The notes: a model not told the origin generated them from the letters alone. 64,000 nt of DNA from Bacillus altitudinis 41KF2b (GCF_000691145.1 NZ_ASJC01000002.1:186001-250000); one strand, 5' to 3'; counted from the first letter of the stretch, positions 1 through 8,330 are shown. Numbers and translations: made by a program.

Positions 1-86
1 CATGTTCCGCAAAATGGTGTATATAAGTACAAAAGAAATAAATCGTCCTCTATCTCCTTGAATTCATGCTCTTCAATCTCTTTCAT
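1..86 (-). CDS. yusE: YusE, thioredoxin-like protein (5' end only)
   Basis: This is the N-terminal part of a minus-strand gene that runs off the left edge of the window. The ATG is at 86 and is preceded by AAGGGTG as a ribosome binding site. About 28 residues are visible, ending in YTPFCGT, which looks like the start of a thioredoxin CxxC active site; the second cysteine would lie just outside the window. The start is 11 bases after the yusF stop, which suggests cotranscription. The name rests on the thioredoxin-like motif and on the yusE-yusF order of B. subtilis. Confidence 0.75.
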   Translation of the reverse strand, partial: MKEIEEHEFKEIEDDLFLLYLYTPFCGT

Positions 87-97
87 ATACGTCACCC

Positions 98-442
98 TTA
101 TAAATATTTCGAATGAACATCAATGTTTGCAGCTAATAGAATAGATGCAATGTGGGCTGACGGTGAAGCGGCCACTTCGCGGTACGTTCTGTCGACAAAA
201 AGATGCAGTGCTTCAGGGAATTCTTTTCGAAATTGCTTCCGCAGTTTGTCGCCAGCATCGTCACTGTCTGCTAATATGTAAACGTCTTTCCCGAATAAAT
301 CGTCCACAAGCTGATCCAACTTCGATGTACTGATCGTGCCATTGGTGCAAATGATGGTAACAGGTTCACTTATGACTTCTTTTAGCTTCTGTTTATCTGA
401 TTTACCTTCTACAATGATGACCTTTTCTATCTCGACATTCAT
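98..442 (-). CDS. yusF: YusF, small Toprim-domain protein
   Basis: A 114-residue protein made almost entirely of one Toprim fold. The N-terminal acidic motif IIVEGKSDK is followed by the DxD motif in YILADSDDAGDKLRK, as in RNase M5 and related small Toprim proteins. These acidic residues normally bind Mg2+ for nucleic-acid strand cleavage or joining; the actual substrate of YusF is unknown. I placed the start at the ATG at 442, just before the conserved core, with GGGTG upstream. An in-frame GTG at 475 would add eleven residues and cannot be excluded. The gene lies between yusG and yusE, as in B. subtilis. Confidence 0.8.
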   Translation of the reverse strand: MNVEIEKVIIVEGKSDKQKLKEVISEPVTIICTNGTISTSKLDQLVDDLFGKDVYILADSDDAGDKLRKQFRKEFPEALHLFVDRTYREVAASPSAHIASILLAANIDVHSKYL

Positions 443-537
443 CACGATCACCCGGCCCTTTTGACGTTGATTCACTTCTTCCTTAGATTACAATCTTTCA
501 TTCAGGTTGTAAAGATTGGGCAATTGATCAACAAAAA

Positions 538-559
538 GACTGCAGAACTTACTGCAGCC
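538..559 (-). terminator. Terminator downstream of yusG
   Basis: Read on the minus strand, GGCTGCAG and CTGCAGTC form an 8 bp stem with one G-U pair around the loop TAAGTT, followed by TTTTTG. It follows the yusG stop and ends the transcript before yusF. Confidence 0.7.
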
Positions 560-569
560 TTATCTGTGA

Positions 570-806
570 TCAGCACCAGCCATTTTCATCGTCACAGTCT
601 ACATATTTTTCAGTCCCATGGGTCAATGTATCTGACAGACGATAAAAACGGTTTTGATCATAGGAATAACCTGATTTTAATTCATATTGATTTTCACTAA
701 TCATCGTACCAATCTCTTCGTTTTGATGGTAAAGCACCATGCCACTCTCTTTGAATCGTCCAGTGACATGCTCTGTTATATCCACCTGTTCTTTTTGAAA
801 AGACAA
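570..806 (-). CDS. yusG: YusG, DUF2553 family small protein
   Basis: A small acidic soluble protein of unknown function, ending in KYVDCDDENGWC. An in-frame GTG further upstream (845) would give 91 residues, but that extension runs through the gcvH terminator hairpin. The likely start is the TTG at 806: it has GGGGGG about seven bases upstream and gives 78 residues, the length I recall for B. subtilis YusG. No catalytic motif is visible. The gene follows gcvH on the same strand but is separated from it by the hairpin at 807-840, so it may be expressed only by read-through. Confidence 0.75.
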   Translation of the reverse strand: MSFQKEQVDITEHVTGRFKESGMVLYHQNEEIGTMISENQYELKSGYSYDQNRFYRLSDTLTHGTEKYVDCDDENGWC

Positions 807-840
807 ATTGGACACCCCCCATAAAGGTAGAGTGTCCAAT
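807..840 (-). terminator. gcvH terminator hairpin overlapping the yusG leader
   Basis: Perfect 9 bp arms (ATTGGACAC at 807-815 and GTGTCCAAT at 832-840) enclose a 16-base loop. On the minus strand this follows the gcvH stop by ten bases and is followed by a T-rich stretch. The G-run that serves as the yusG ribosome binding site lies in the loop, and the distal arm abuts the yusG TTG start. Confidence 0.75.
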
Positions 841-850
841 TTCACATGAA

Positions 851-1234
851 TTAGTCTTCTTTTGTCATTTCTTCATATTGCTCAGCAGTCATTAAGTTCT
901 CGATTTCAGATGCATCCGCTGGCTCTACTACGATCATCCAAGCTTTTTCGTATGGAGAGTCGTTGACGAACTCTGGGCTGTCATCAAGCTCATCGTTTAC
1001 TTCAACGATTGTGCCGTTAATCGGTGCGTATAGTTCAGAAACTGTTTTGACTGATTCTACACTTCCGAAAGGCTCGTCCGCTGTAATTTTGTCTCCTACT
1101 TCAGGAAGCTCAACGAACACGATATCGCCTAGCTCAGATTGAGCAAAATGCGTAATACCGATGCGCACCTTATCTCCTTCTACTTTGACCCATTCGTGTT
1201 CTTCTGAATAACGTAAATCTTTTGGTGTGCTCAT
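851..1234 (-). CDS. gcvH: GcvH, glycine cleavage system H protein
   Basis: Lipoyl carrier of the glycine cleavage complex, which also serves as the entry point for protein lipoylation in Bacillus. It shuttles the aminomethyl intermediate between the P and T proteins in the cytoplasm. The 127-residue length is typical. The lipoylation site is Lys63 in ESVKTVSE, and EEHEW near the N-terminus is the family signature. The start at 1234 has GGAGGGG upstream. It stands alone here, away from gcvT-gcvPA-gcvPB, as in B. subtilis. Confidence 0.97.
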   Translation of the reverse strand: MSTPKDLRYSEEHEWVKVEGDKVRIGITHFAQSELGDIVFVELPEVGDKITADEPFGSVESVKTVSELYAPINGTIVEVNDELDDSPEFVNDSPYEKAWMIVVEPADASEIENLMTAEQYEEMTKED

Positions 1235-1300
1235 TTCATACCCCTCCAGTCTTTTCTTACAATCTATATTGAAGATACCACAATCTGAATGAAAGTTACA

Positions 1301-1660
1301 TCATTTCCAGACGCTTTTAAATGTATCTTCATTAAATCCAACTGTCACTCGTTTGCCGTCTGTTGTAATTGGACGCTTGATCAGCATTCCGTTAGACGCT
1401 AGTAATTCAAGCTGCTCGTCCTCTGACATTGCAGGAAGTTTATCTTTCAGCTGCAGCTCTCTGTATTTCTGACCGCTCGTATTAAAGAATTTCTTCAGCT
1501 CTAAACCGCTTTTTTCGTAAAGGGCTTTTAATGTTTCTTTATCAGGCGTCTCTTCGACGATATGTATGCTGTTGATGTCTTTATTGTGTTCTTCCAGCCA
1601 TTTCTTTGCTTTTCGGCATGTACCGCAAGATGGGTATTCGTAAAAATCTAAAGCCACCAT
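1301..1660 (-). CDS. yusI: YusI, ArsC/Spx-family protein
   Basis: A 119-residue thioredoxin-fold protein of the ArsC/Spx/MgsR family. It carries the CGTC redox motif in YPSCGTCRKAKKWL, then the family region around IKRPITTDGK. Members are either glutaredoxin-like reductases or, like Spx, transcription regulators that bind RNA polymerase; the sequence does not tell which applies. The start is the ATG at 1660, preceded by AGGAGGTG; the frame is open further upstream but without a better start. It lies between gcvH and the fadE terminator and appears monocistronic. Confidence 0.88.
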   Translation of the reverse strand: MVALDFYEYPSCGTCRKAKKWLEEHNKDINSIHIVEETPDKETLKALYEKSGLELKKFFNTSGQKYRELQLKDKLPAMSEDEQLELLASNGMLIKRPITTDGKRVTVGFNEDTFKSVWK

Positions 1661-1728
1661 TTTCACCTCCTGCAAATAGTGACAACATTTTATCACAAAA
1701 CATATGAAAAACCTAAATGTATGCTTAC

Positions 1729-1759
1729 AAAAAGGTGCGGCATGATATCCGCACCTTTT
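1729..1759 (-). terminator. Terminator of the fadNAE operon
   Basis: AAAAGGTGCGG (1730-1740) and CCGCACCTTTT (1749-1759) form a perfect 11 bp stem with an 8-base loop. It follows the fadE stop on the minus strand and is followed by TTTTTG. Confidence 0.9.
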
Positions 1760-1767
1760 AAGCCGTC

Positions 1768-3549
1768 TTATACGATATATTTCTCTGCTTCAAAGATTCG
1801 TTTCGCCACCTCACGCTTTTTCGCAATGACATTCATTGGCGTGAATCTTGTCAGCTTGCGAAGGGCTGACAGACTCATACGGAGTGAATCTCCTTCTTCC
1901 ATGGCAATCAATGATTCTTTCGCATGAGCTTCAATTTTTAAAAAGGCTTCCTGCGCGAAAATTTGTGTATACGCAAGCTTTTGTGCATTTTTTTCTGCGC
2001 CTGATGCAGCGATTGCTTTTTCCGTACGCAAGACCGCCGACTCAGCAGCAAAGAGTTCATTGACGATATCTGCTATATTCACAAGGATTTCTTGCTCTTT
2101 GTCTAATGCTTTCCCATATTTCATCGCTGCCATACCTGCCACCATCAAGGCGATCTTTTTCGCATGGGCAAGTAAGTATTTCTCTTGATCAAGCGGCTGA
2201 TCACCCGGCTCTTCCGGCATCATCATCATTAGCTCTTCCTGTAGGGTTTGCGCTTTTTGAAGAAGCGGAAGCTCTCCTTTCATCGCTTTCTTCAAGAAGG
2301 TGCCTGGCACAAGCAATCGGTTAATTTCGTTCGTTCCTTCAAAAATACGGTTAATTCGTGAATCGCGATAGGCTCTTTCGACTTCGTATTCTTGCATGAA
2401 ACCATATCCGCCGTGAATCTGCACACCTTCATCCACAATGTAATCGAGCGTTTCAGAGCCAAGCACTTTACAAAGAGAGCATTCAATCGCATATTCTGCA
2501 ATGGATTGCGCAATTTGTTTCCCATCCTTTTGCTCCTCGTCACTTAACAGACCCATTCTTTGTTCAAATAACCCGACTGTGCGGTATACAGCACTTTCCA
2601 TGGCATAAAGCTTTGCCGACATGTTGGCTGCTTTTTCGCCAATTAAGCTAAATTGAGAAATTGGTGTTTTAAACTGCTTACGCTGATTGGCATACTCTGC
2701 CGATAATTGAATGACTCGTTTTGATGCACCGATTGTCCCTACAGCCAGTTTATAGCGTCCAATATTCAAAATGTTAAAGGCAATGACATGACCTCTGCCT
2801 GCTTCACCAAGCAAATTCCCCTTTGGCACTTCGGCATCTTCAAGGATTAACGTTCTCGTCGAGGACCCTTTAATGCCCATCTTTTTCTCTTCAGGTCCTG
2901 TTTTGACTCCAGGAAAATCCTTTTCTACGATGAAAGCAGAGAAGTGTTCCCCATCAATCTTCGCATACACGACAAACACATCGGCAAATGCGGAGTTTGT
3001 GATCCATTGTTTTTCCCCATTGAGGACATAATGTGTTCCAGCTTCATTCAGGACTGCCGTTGTTTTCGCACCTAGCGCATCAGAACCTGACCCTGGCTCT
3101 GTTAGGGCATATGCCGCAATTGTTTCTCCTGAGGCGAGTCCTGGCAGGTACTTTTCCTTTTGCGCTTGATTGCCAAACAGCACGATCGGCAAAGAACCGA
3201 TCCCGACATGGGCGCCGTAAGAAAGAGAGAAGCTGCCTGCTCTTGCAAATTTTTCAGTAATGATGGCTGAGCTGATTTTATCTAGCCCAAGCCCGCCAAA
3301 TTCCTCAGGAACATCCGCACCAAGCAGGCCAAGCTCTCCAGCCTTTTTCAAGAGACGAACAGAATGCTCGAATTCATGATTTTCAATTTGATCGATGTGC
3401 GGAACGACATCTTGTAAAATGTAATCTTCTGTTGTTTTCCCGATCATTTGATGTTCATCAGAAAAATCCTCTGGTGTAAAGATATGCTCATAATTCGTCT
3501 CATCTATTAAGAAACTGCCACCCTTTTTTACATCTTCCATTGCTTTCAT
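1768..3549 (-). CDS. fadE: FadE (YusJ), acyl-CoA dehydrogenase
   Basis: FAD-dependent acyl-CoA dehydrogenase catalysing the first oxidation of beta-oxidation. At 593 residues it belongs to the long family, with an extra C-terminal helical domain beyond the usual 380-residue core. Visible signatures are [13 protein letters not shown] (FAD/substrate loop), [10 protein letters not shown], and the C-terminal signature [22 protein letters not shown] followed by [11 protein letters not shown]. The start has AAAGGGGG at about eight bases. It is the last gene of fadN-fadA-fadE, 14 bases after fadA, and ends at a strong hairpin. Confidence 0.95.
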   Translation of the reverse strand: MKAMEDVKKGGSFLIDETNYEHIFTPEDFSDEHQMIGKTTEDYILQDVVPHIDQIENHEFEHSVRLLKKAGELGLLGADVPEEFGGLGLDKISSAIITEKFARAGSFSLSYGAHVGIGSLPIVLFGNQAQKEKYLPGLASGETIAAYALTEPGSGSDALGAKTTAVLNEAGTHYVLNGEKQWITNSAFADVFVVYAKIDGEHFSAFIVEKDFPGVKTGPEEKKMGIKGSSTRTLILEDAEVPKGNLLGEAGRGHVIAFNILNIGRYKLAVGTIGASKRVIQLSAEYANQRKQFKTPISQFSLIGEKAANMSAKLYAMESAVYRTVGLFEQRMGLLSDEEQKDGKQIAQSIAEYAIECSLCKVLGSETLDYIVDEGVQIHGGYGFMQEYEVERAYRDSRINRIFEGTNEINRLLVPGTFLKKAMKGELPLLQKAQTLQEELMMMMPEEPGDQPLDQEKYLLAHAKKIALMVAGMAAMKYGKALDKEQEILVNIADIVNELFAAESAVLRTEKAIAASGAEKNAQKLAYTQIFAQEAFLKIEAHAKESLIAMEEGDSLRMSLSALRKLTRFTPMNVIAKKREVAKRIFEAEKYIV

Positions 3550-3563
3550 CCTGTTTTCCCCCT

Positions 3564-4739
3564 TTAGATCAATTCAAAAATGCCTGCTGCTCCCATGCCC
3601 CCGCCGATACACATCGTCACAATACCAAATTGTTCATTTCGCCGTTTCATTTCATGAATGAGGGACAGCGTGAGTTTCGTTCCTGTACAGCCTAGCGGAT
3701 GTCCTAATGCAATGGCGCCGCCGTTGACATTTACCTTCTCTTCATCGATCCCTAAATGACGAATGACTTGAATCGCCTGAGAAGCAAATGCTTCATTTAA
3801 TTCAAACAGCCCGATGTCCTTCAGCTCTAGACCAGCGATTTTCAGCGCACGGGGAATGGCTTCAACCGGCCCAATCCCCATGACTTCAGGTGGTACACCA
3901 CCAACAGCAAACGCCCTGAACTTGGCGAGCGGCTGAAGAGAAAGAGAAGATGCTTTTTCGCGATCCATCATCATGACACATGCCGCTCCATCACTCGTCT
4001 GCGAAGAGTTTCCTGCAGTCACTGTGCCTTTTGTTGAGAAGGCAGGTCGTAACGTTGAGAGAACCTCCTCTGTTGTGCCCGCTCTGACACCTTCATCTTG
4101 TGAGAACGTAAATTGGCGTTCTTCTAGTTGATACTGCTCTCCTACCCGTCTTTCTGTCACATCAACGGGAACAATTTCATCTGAAAATTTCCCTTCTTGA
4201 AGTGCCTTTGCTGCCTTTTGATGGCTCCTCACCGCAAAAGCATCTTGATCTTGCCGTGTGACCTGATACTTTTGCGCCACTTGCTCCGCTGTGTGGCCCA
4301 TGCTCATATAGTATTCAGGCGCTTGCTCTGCCAAAAGAGCGTTTGGACGAATGGAGTGACCCATCATTGGGACTTGCGACATCGATTCGACGCCTCCGGC
4401 CAAAATGGTTTCTGCCTGCCCAAGCATAATTCGTTCACCTGCATAAGCAATTGACTGCAGACCAGAAGAGCAATAGCGGTTAATGGTAATAGCAGGTACT
4501 GTATATGGCAAACCTGCTAACGCCCCAATATTCCGCGCCACATTCAGCCCTTGCTCTGCTTCTGGTGTCGCACATCCGATGATTAAATCATCGATTGTTC
4601 CATCATAATCACCCGCACGCTTTAGCGTTTCTTTTACACACAATGCGCCCATATCATCAGGTCTGACATGTTTTAATGATCCTTTTTTGGCTTTCCCTAC
4701 TGGTGTTCTTGCGCCAGCTACAATCACTGCTTCTCTCAT
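3564..4739 (-). CDS. fadA: FadA (YusK), acetyl-CoA acyltransferase (thiolase)
   Basis: Degradative 3-ketoacyl-CoA thiolase that releases acetyl-CoA in the last step of beta-oxidation. The length of 391 residues is standard. The acyl-accepting Cys90 is in NRYCSSGLQSIA. Further motifs are NEAFASQA, NVNGGAIALGHPLGCTG with the catalytic His, and CIGGGMGAAGIFE with the second Cys. The start at 4739 has GGGGGGAG upstream. It lies 12 bases after fadN and 14 before fadE, giving a tight three-gene operon. Confidence 0.96.
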   Translation of the reverse strand: MREAVIVAGARTPVGKAKKGSLKHVRPDDMGALCVKETLKRAGDYDGTIDDLIIGCATPEAEQGLNVARNIGALAGLPYTVPAITINRYCSSGLQSIAYAGERIMLGQAETILAGGVESMSQVPMMGHSIRPNALLAEQAPEYYMSMGHTAEQVAQKYQVTRQDQDAFAVRSHQKAAKALQEGKFSDEIVPVDVTERRVGEQYQLEERQFTFSQDEGVRAGTTEEVLSTLRPAFSTKGTVTAGNSSQTSDGAACVMMMDREKASSLSLQPLAKFRAFAVGGVPPEVMGIGPVEAIPRALKIAGLELKDIGLFELNEAFASQAIQVIRHLGIDEEKVNVNGGAIALGHPLGCTGTKLTLSLIHEMKRRNEQFGIVTMCIGGGMGAAGIFELI

Positions 4740-4751
4740 TTTGACTCCCCC

Positions 4752-7139
4752 CTAGTTACGTAAAGGTTTTCCTTTAACGAGCATGTGCTGCATGCGTGCC
4801 TGAGATTTGACTTCCCCTACAAGACTTAAAAAGGCTTCTCTTTCAAGCTCTAATAAGTATTGTTCATCCACCTCTGTACCAAATGGCAATTTGCCGCCAG
4901 AAATGACATGCGCTAGTTTTTTCGCAATGGTCATGTCATGGTCTGAAATGTATCCAGACAATCTCATGTTTTCAGCAGCCAGCACCATTGCTGCGTAGCC
5001 TGTTTCCCCCATCACGGGCACCTTTCGCTTCAGAGGTGCACGATAACCCGCTTCATCAAGAGAAAGAACGAGTTGTTTCGCATCATGGATTAAATGATCA
5101 CCATTCATGCTAATCCGGTCATTCACTCGGAGCATCTTCATATCACGCGCTTCCTCTGCTGACGTAGATACCTTCGCCATCGCAATGGCTTCAAAGGTTT
5201 GTAGCGTAGCATCTTGGATCGCAGTTGCTGATGGCTTTTCCGCTCCTTGCAGATGGCGAAGATAGAGTTCTTTGTTTCCGCCTCCGCCCGGTATGAGTCC
5301 GACCCCCGCTTCGACAAGCCCCATATACGTTTCACTGGACGCTTGGATAGCGGCTGCTGGTAGACAAAGCTCCGCCCCTCCGCCAAGTGTCATACCAAAT
5401 GGTGCAGCCACAACTGGACGGTCACTATACTTCACCTTCATCATCGCCTGCTGGAACCTGCGAATGACAAAATCAATTTCAAAGAAGTTGTCGTCCTGTG
5501 CTTCCATTAAAATTAAGGCGAGATTCGCACCAACACAGAAGTTCTTTCCTTGGTTACCGATGACCAGCCCTTTATAATTCTTTTCCGTTTCATCTACAGC
5601 ACGATTGATCATATCAATGACATCAAGCCCAATGGCATTGCTTTTCGAATGAAATTCAAGCAAGGCCACATCATCCCCGATATCGATCAAGCTTGCACCT
5701 GTATTTTTAAAAATGACATCGTGTTTCTTTTTCAATCTAGCTAAAGAAATATTCTTGTCGTTGCCCTTTTCCTGTTCATAAGCACCATTCTGATAAAATG
5801 CACGGTCTCCTTCGGCATTTTCTTGATAGAACGTGTCATGTCCTTCTGAAAGCATATCTTGCACCCAGGTCGGGATGCTGTGCCCTTCCGCTTCCATTCG
5901 ACTGACGGCTTTTTTCACGCCAATCGCATCCCACAGCTCGAATGGGCCATGCTGCCAGCCAAATCCCCATTTCATGGCGTTATCGATGGACTGAATATCA
6001 TCCGCAATGTCGCCTTTTAGATGAGCTGAATAAAGAAGAACAGGTGCGGTCATATTCCATAGCAATTGCCCAGCACGGCCGTCTTGATAAATAAGCGCTT
6101 TCAATTTCGCTTTTGTCCCCTTTTGCTGCTTGGCAATGTCAATGCCCGGATCCTTCAGCTTTGTCCGTTCTCCGTATGTGAGTGTGACAGGATCAAGCTC
6201 TAAAATGGTCTTCCCGTTTTTTTGATAAAATCCTTGCCCTGCTTTGCTGCCGATCCACCCTTTTTCGAGCATTCTTTCCACAAACTCAGGCAGCTGAAAA
6301 ATATCTTTTTCCTTTCCTTCTACCTGTTCATACACATTGCGGGCTACATGAGAAAATGTGTCGAGTCCCACCACATCAAGTGTGCGGAAGGTCGCACTTT
6401 TCGGTCTGCCAATGAGTGGACCTGTAACAGAATCGACCTCTCCGATCGTGTATTTGTTCTCAAGCATTTCACGCACTGTGACAAGAAGCCCATAAGTGCC
6501 AATGCGGTTGGCAATAAAGTTCGGTGTATCTTTTGCTTCGACCACACCTTTGCCAAGTACATCTTCACCAAATGTTTTCATATATGAGAGTACTTCTGGA
6601 TCTGTTTCTTGAATAGGAATTACTTCTAGCAGCTTTAAATAACGAGCTGGGTTAAAAAAGTGAGTGCCTAAAAAGTGGCGTTTAAAATCAGCTGATCGGC
6701 CTTCTGCCATTTTTTCAACAGAAATACCGGATGTATTGCTGGATACGATGCTGCCTTCTTTGCGGTGTTCATCGATGAGAGAGAATACGTGTTGTTTAAT
6801 GCTGAGCTTTTCAGTCACGACTTCAATGATCCAGTCAGCATCGTGTAATAAGGAAAGGTGATCTGTGAGATTTCCGGGTGTGATGTATGATAGGTTTTTG
6901 GCTGAAGTAAGAGGTGCTGGCTTTTGCTTTAACAATTTTTTCATTGCGTCTTGGCTTAATCTATTCCGAACACTAGGGTGATCAAGCGTTAGCTTTTTTG
7001 CCGTTTCTTCCTTTGTCAGTTCATGTGGCACAATATCTAGCAATGTTACTGGTATCCCGATATTGGCTAGATGTGCAGCAATGCCTGAGCCCATGACACC
7101 TGAACCAATGACAGCCGCCTTGCGAATATGTTTGCCCAT
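4752..7139 (-). CDS. fadN: FadN (YusL), 3-hydroxyacyl-CoA dehydrogenase / enoyl-CoA hydratase
   Basis: Bifunctional beta-oxidation protein of 795 residues. The N-terminal half is a 3-hydroxyacyl-CoA dehydrogenase with the NAD-binding motif GSGVMGSGIAAHLAN and GTHFFNPARYLKLLEV. The C-terminal part, from about residue 500, is an enoyl-CoA hydratase/isomerase (crotonase) domain with FCVGANLALIL and GLIPGGGGNKELYLR. The order dehydrogenase-then-hydratase is the reverse of E. coli FadB and is typical of the Bacillus FadN type. The ATG at 7139 has AGGGGGATATTT upstream; the frame is open further upstream, but that stretch contains the FadR operator. First gene of the fadNAE operon. Confidence 0.96.
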   Translation of the reverse strand: MGKHIRKAAVIGSGVMGSGIAAHLANIGIPVTLLDIVPHELTKEETAKKLTLDHPSVRNRLSQDAMKKLLKQKPAPLTSAKNLSYITPGNLTDHLSLLHDADWIIEVVTEKLSIKQHVFSLIDEHRKEGSIVSSNTSGISVEKMAEGRSADFKRHFLGTHFFNPARYLKLLEVIPIQETDPEVLSYMKTFGEDVLGKGVVEAKDTPNFIANRIGTYGLLVTVREMLENKYTIGEVDSVTGPLIGRPKSATFRTLDVVGLDTFSHVARNVYEQVEGKEKDIFQLPEFVERMLEKGWIGSKAGQGFYQKNGKTILELDPVTLTYGERTKLKDPGIDIAKQQKGTKAKLKALIYQDGRAGQLLWNMTAPVLLYSAHLKGDIADDIQSIDNAMKWGFGWQHGPFELWDAIGVKKAVSRMEAEGHSIPTWVQDMLSEGHDTFYQENAEGDRAFYQNGAYEQEKGNDKNISLARLKKKHDVIFKNTGASLIDIGDDVALLEFHSKSNAIGLDVIDMINRAVDETEKNYKGLVIGNQGKNFCVGANLALILMEAQDDNFFEIDFVIRRFQQAMMKVKYSDRPVVAAPFGMTLGGGAELCLPAAAIQASSETYMGLVEAGVGLIPGGGGNKELYLRHLQGAEKPSATAIQDATLQTFEAIAMAKVSTSAEEARDMKMLRVNDRISMNGDHLIHDAKQLVLSLDEAGYRAPLKRKVPVMGETGYAAMVLAAENMRLSGYISDHDMTIAKKLAHVISGGKLPFGTEVDEQYLLELEREAFLSLVGEVKSQARMQHMLVKGKPLRN

Positions 7140-7159
7140 AAATATCCCCCTAAACATTT

Positions 7160-7177
7160 TGAATGAACAGTCATTCA
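7160..7177. promoter_or_regulatory. FadR operator upstream of fadN
   Basis: TGAATGAACAGTCATTCA is an 18-base palindrome matching the B. subtilis FadR consensus TGAATGAnTAnTCATTCA except at one central base. It lies 21 bases upstream of the fadN start. FadR (YsiA) represses the fad regulon and is released by long-chain acyl-CoA. The core promoter could not be assigned with confidence. Confidence 0.9.
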
Positions 7178-7338
7178 TTTTTTGTCCAAAAAAAAGCAAT
7201 GCCTCTTTCTTTATCTTAAAAGATTTTCCGAAACAGTTCAATAGCAGATTTCAAAAATTTACACATTCTCATGCGTCTTTCTTTACAGCGTATGAATTAA
7301 AGACGAGGGGGAATTGTAAGAATGGAGGTGATGTCCAC

Positions 7339-7476
7339 ATGTCTCGTTTGCAAAAGAACCCATCAAAAGCAGGCGTAAGTGCTGCAAGTGTGAAAGGAAA
7401 CGCAGGTCCATCACAAGAAGCAGACCTAGGCGGTAAAAAGACCAGTCAAAATCAGCAATATAAAAAGAAATCGTAA
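7339..7476 (+). CDS. yuzL: YuzL-family small protein
   Basis: A 45-residue basic, Gly/Ser/Gln/Lys-rich peptide (NPSKAGVSAASVKGNAGP, then GGKKTSQNQQYKKKS). It resembles the YuzL family, whose members are short, apparently disordered Bacillus proteins of unknown role. The start at 7339 has GGAGGTG nine bases upstream. The two downstream CotF-like genes and the composition suggest expression in sporulating cells, but no sporulation promoter was identified. The name relies on family resemblance and on its place after fadN. Confidence 0.75.
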   Translation: MSRLQKNPSKAGVSAASVKGNAGPSQEADLGGKKTSQNQQYKKKS

Positions 7477-7489
7477 GGAGGAACACATC

Positions 7490-7738
7490 TTGAACAACCA
7501 GCAAATGAATATGCCCCCACAGGTAATTTCAGTAAAGGATTCCTTGTACCTAGAGGATATGCTGAACTGGAATTTGATCGCGATGAAAAAGGCCCACTTT
7601 ATGGCCGAGCATTGTCAGGATCAAACATTGAAACAAGAACTCAATCAAGTTGGTCAAATGCACCATCAGCATTACACACAAATACTTCAACATTTAGGCA
7701 GCTCAGGGCAAGGCCAGTCTTCTGGCTTTATGCAATAG
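7490..7738 (+). CDS. Small CotF-like spore coat protein
   Basis: An 82-residue protein with a TTG start at 7490, preceded at good distance by AAGGAGG. The central part is a helical segment rich in His, Met and Gln, similar to one half of the ferritin-like CotF spore coat domain. It begins 13 bases after yuzL and ends 12 bases before yusN, so the three genes probably form one transcript. I take it as a shortened partner of YusN; pairs of short and long CotF-like proteins are common in Bacillus. No enzymatic motif is seen. Confidence 0.72.
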   Translation: MNNQQMNMPPQVISVKDSLYLEDMLNWNLIAMKKAHFMAEHCQDQTLKQELNQVGQMHHQHYTQILQHLGSSGQGQSSGFMQ

Positions 7739-7750
7739 GAGGTAACAGAC

Positions 7751-8098
7751 ATGGAACAGCAAAACCAACAAAAAATCGGGAATCCACAAACGCCGGTTCC
7801 AACAACGACAAACATGAACGATCGCGACTTTGTCACAGACCTTTTGTCGACTGAAAAATATATGACAAGCGGATATAACACAGCGCTCAATGAATTCAGC
7901 CATGAATCTCTTTACCAAGATATTCAGCGAATTGCGCTCGAAACACAAAAAGCGCAAAGACATTTATATGATGTCATGTTCAAATATGGCTGGTACTCTG
8001 TCGAAGCTGCTGACCAGCAGAAGCTTCAGCAAGCACATCAGAAGTTCCAGCAAACACTGACAGATCAATCACCGTACGGATCATCACCCATGTCATAA
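7751..8098 (+). CDS. yusN: YusN, CotF-family spore coat protein
   Basis: A 115-residue protein with the CotF spore-coat domain. A Pro/Gln/Asn/Thr-rich N-terminus is followed by NDRDFVTDLLSTEKYMTSGYNTALNEF and a second helix pair ending HLYDVMFKYGWYSVEAAD. Such proteins are structural coat components without known enzymatic activity. GGAGGT lies upstream of the ATG. It is the last gene of the yuzL / CotF-like / yusN group; its transcript runs into the first copy of the terminator-flanked repeat. fadM, which in B. subtilis precedes yusN, is absent here. Confidence 0.82.
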   Translation: MEQQNQQKIGNPQTPVPTTTNMNDRDFVTDLLSTEKYMTSGYNTALNEFSHESLYQDIQRIALETQKAQRHLYDVMFKYGWYSVEAADQQKLQQAHQKFQQTLTDQSPYGSSPMS

Positions 8099-8102
8099 AG
8101 AA

Positions 8103-8128
8103 AAACTGCCAGCTCGTACTGGCAGTTT
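8103..8128. terminator. Left copy of duplicated terminator at repeat copy A
   Basis: AAACTGCCAG, loop CTCGTA, CTGGCAGTTT: a perfect 10 bp stem. It is preceded by an A-tract but followed directly by the repeat element, so it can act as a full intrinsic terminator only for minus-strand transcripts. It is identical in all 26 bases to 8304-8329. Confidence 0.9.
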
Positions 8129-8303
8129 CAGCGTGTAGACAAACCCTCGCATTCGGTGTCAGTCCTGCGCTTCGGTGCTCACGAATGTCGAATTCGCTCC
8201 GATCCGGTGCTCGTCCTTCCTAGACTGCAAAGGTTTTCTATCACGCTGAAAAGAAGACAAAGGGCTAAAATAAAGTTCATTTTAGCCCTTTGTCAACAAT
8301 CTC
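8129..8303 (+). repeat. Terminator-flanked repeat element, copy A (forward)
   Basis: A 175 bp non-coding element, one of four related copies in the window. Domain I (8129-8248) is closed by CAGCGTG and CACGCTG, with the adjoining TAGACAAACC and GGTTTTCTA also largely complementary. Domain II (8256-8294) is a 16 bp perfect hairpin, GACAAAGGGCTAAAAT / ATTTTAGCCCTTTGTC with a 7-base loop. Read on the minus strand, this hairpin is followed by TTCTTTTC and so resembles an intrinsic terminator. The element ends AACAATCT. It separates the convergent genes yusN and yusU and is flanked by identical 26 bp terminator copies. No ORF of note and no transposase. Confidence 0.85.
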
Positions 8304-8329
8304 AAACTGCCAGCTCGTACTGGCAGTTT
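8304..8329. terminator. Right copy of duplicated terminator at repeat copy A
   Basis: The same 26-base hairpin as at 8103-8128, here followed by TTTTAA, so it is the functional terminator for plus-strand transcripts coming through yusN and the repeat. It lies directly beside the yusU stop codon (8331). Confidence 0.9.
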
Positions 8330-8330
8330 T

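Noticed and set aside
490-519. Hairpin CAATCTTT / AAAGATTG upstream of yusF
   Set aside because: Only 8 bp with a 14-base loop and no T-tract; not convincing as a terminator or operator.
8129-8303. Interpretation of the repeats as a CRISPR or BOX/REP array
   Set aside because: Copies are dispersed singly, not in arrays; each is over 130 bp with two structural domains and site-specific flanking duplications.
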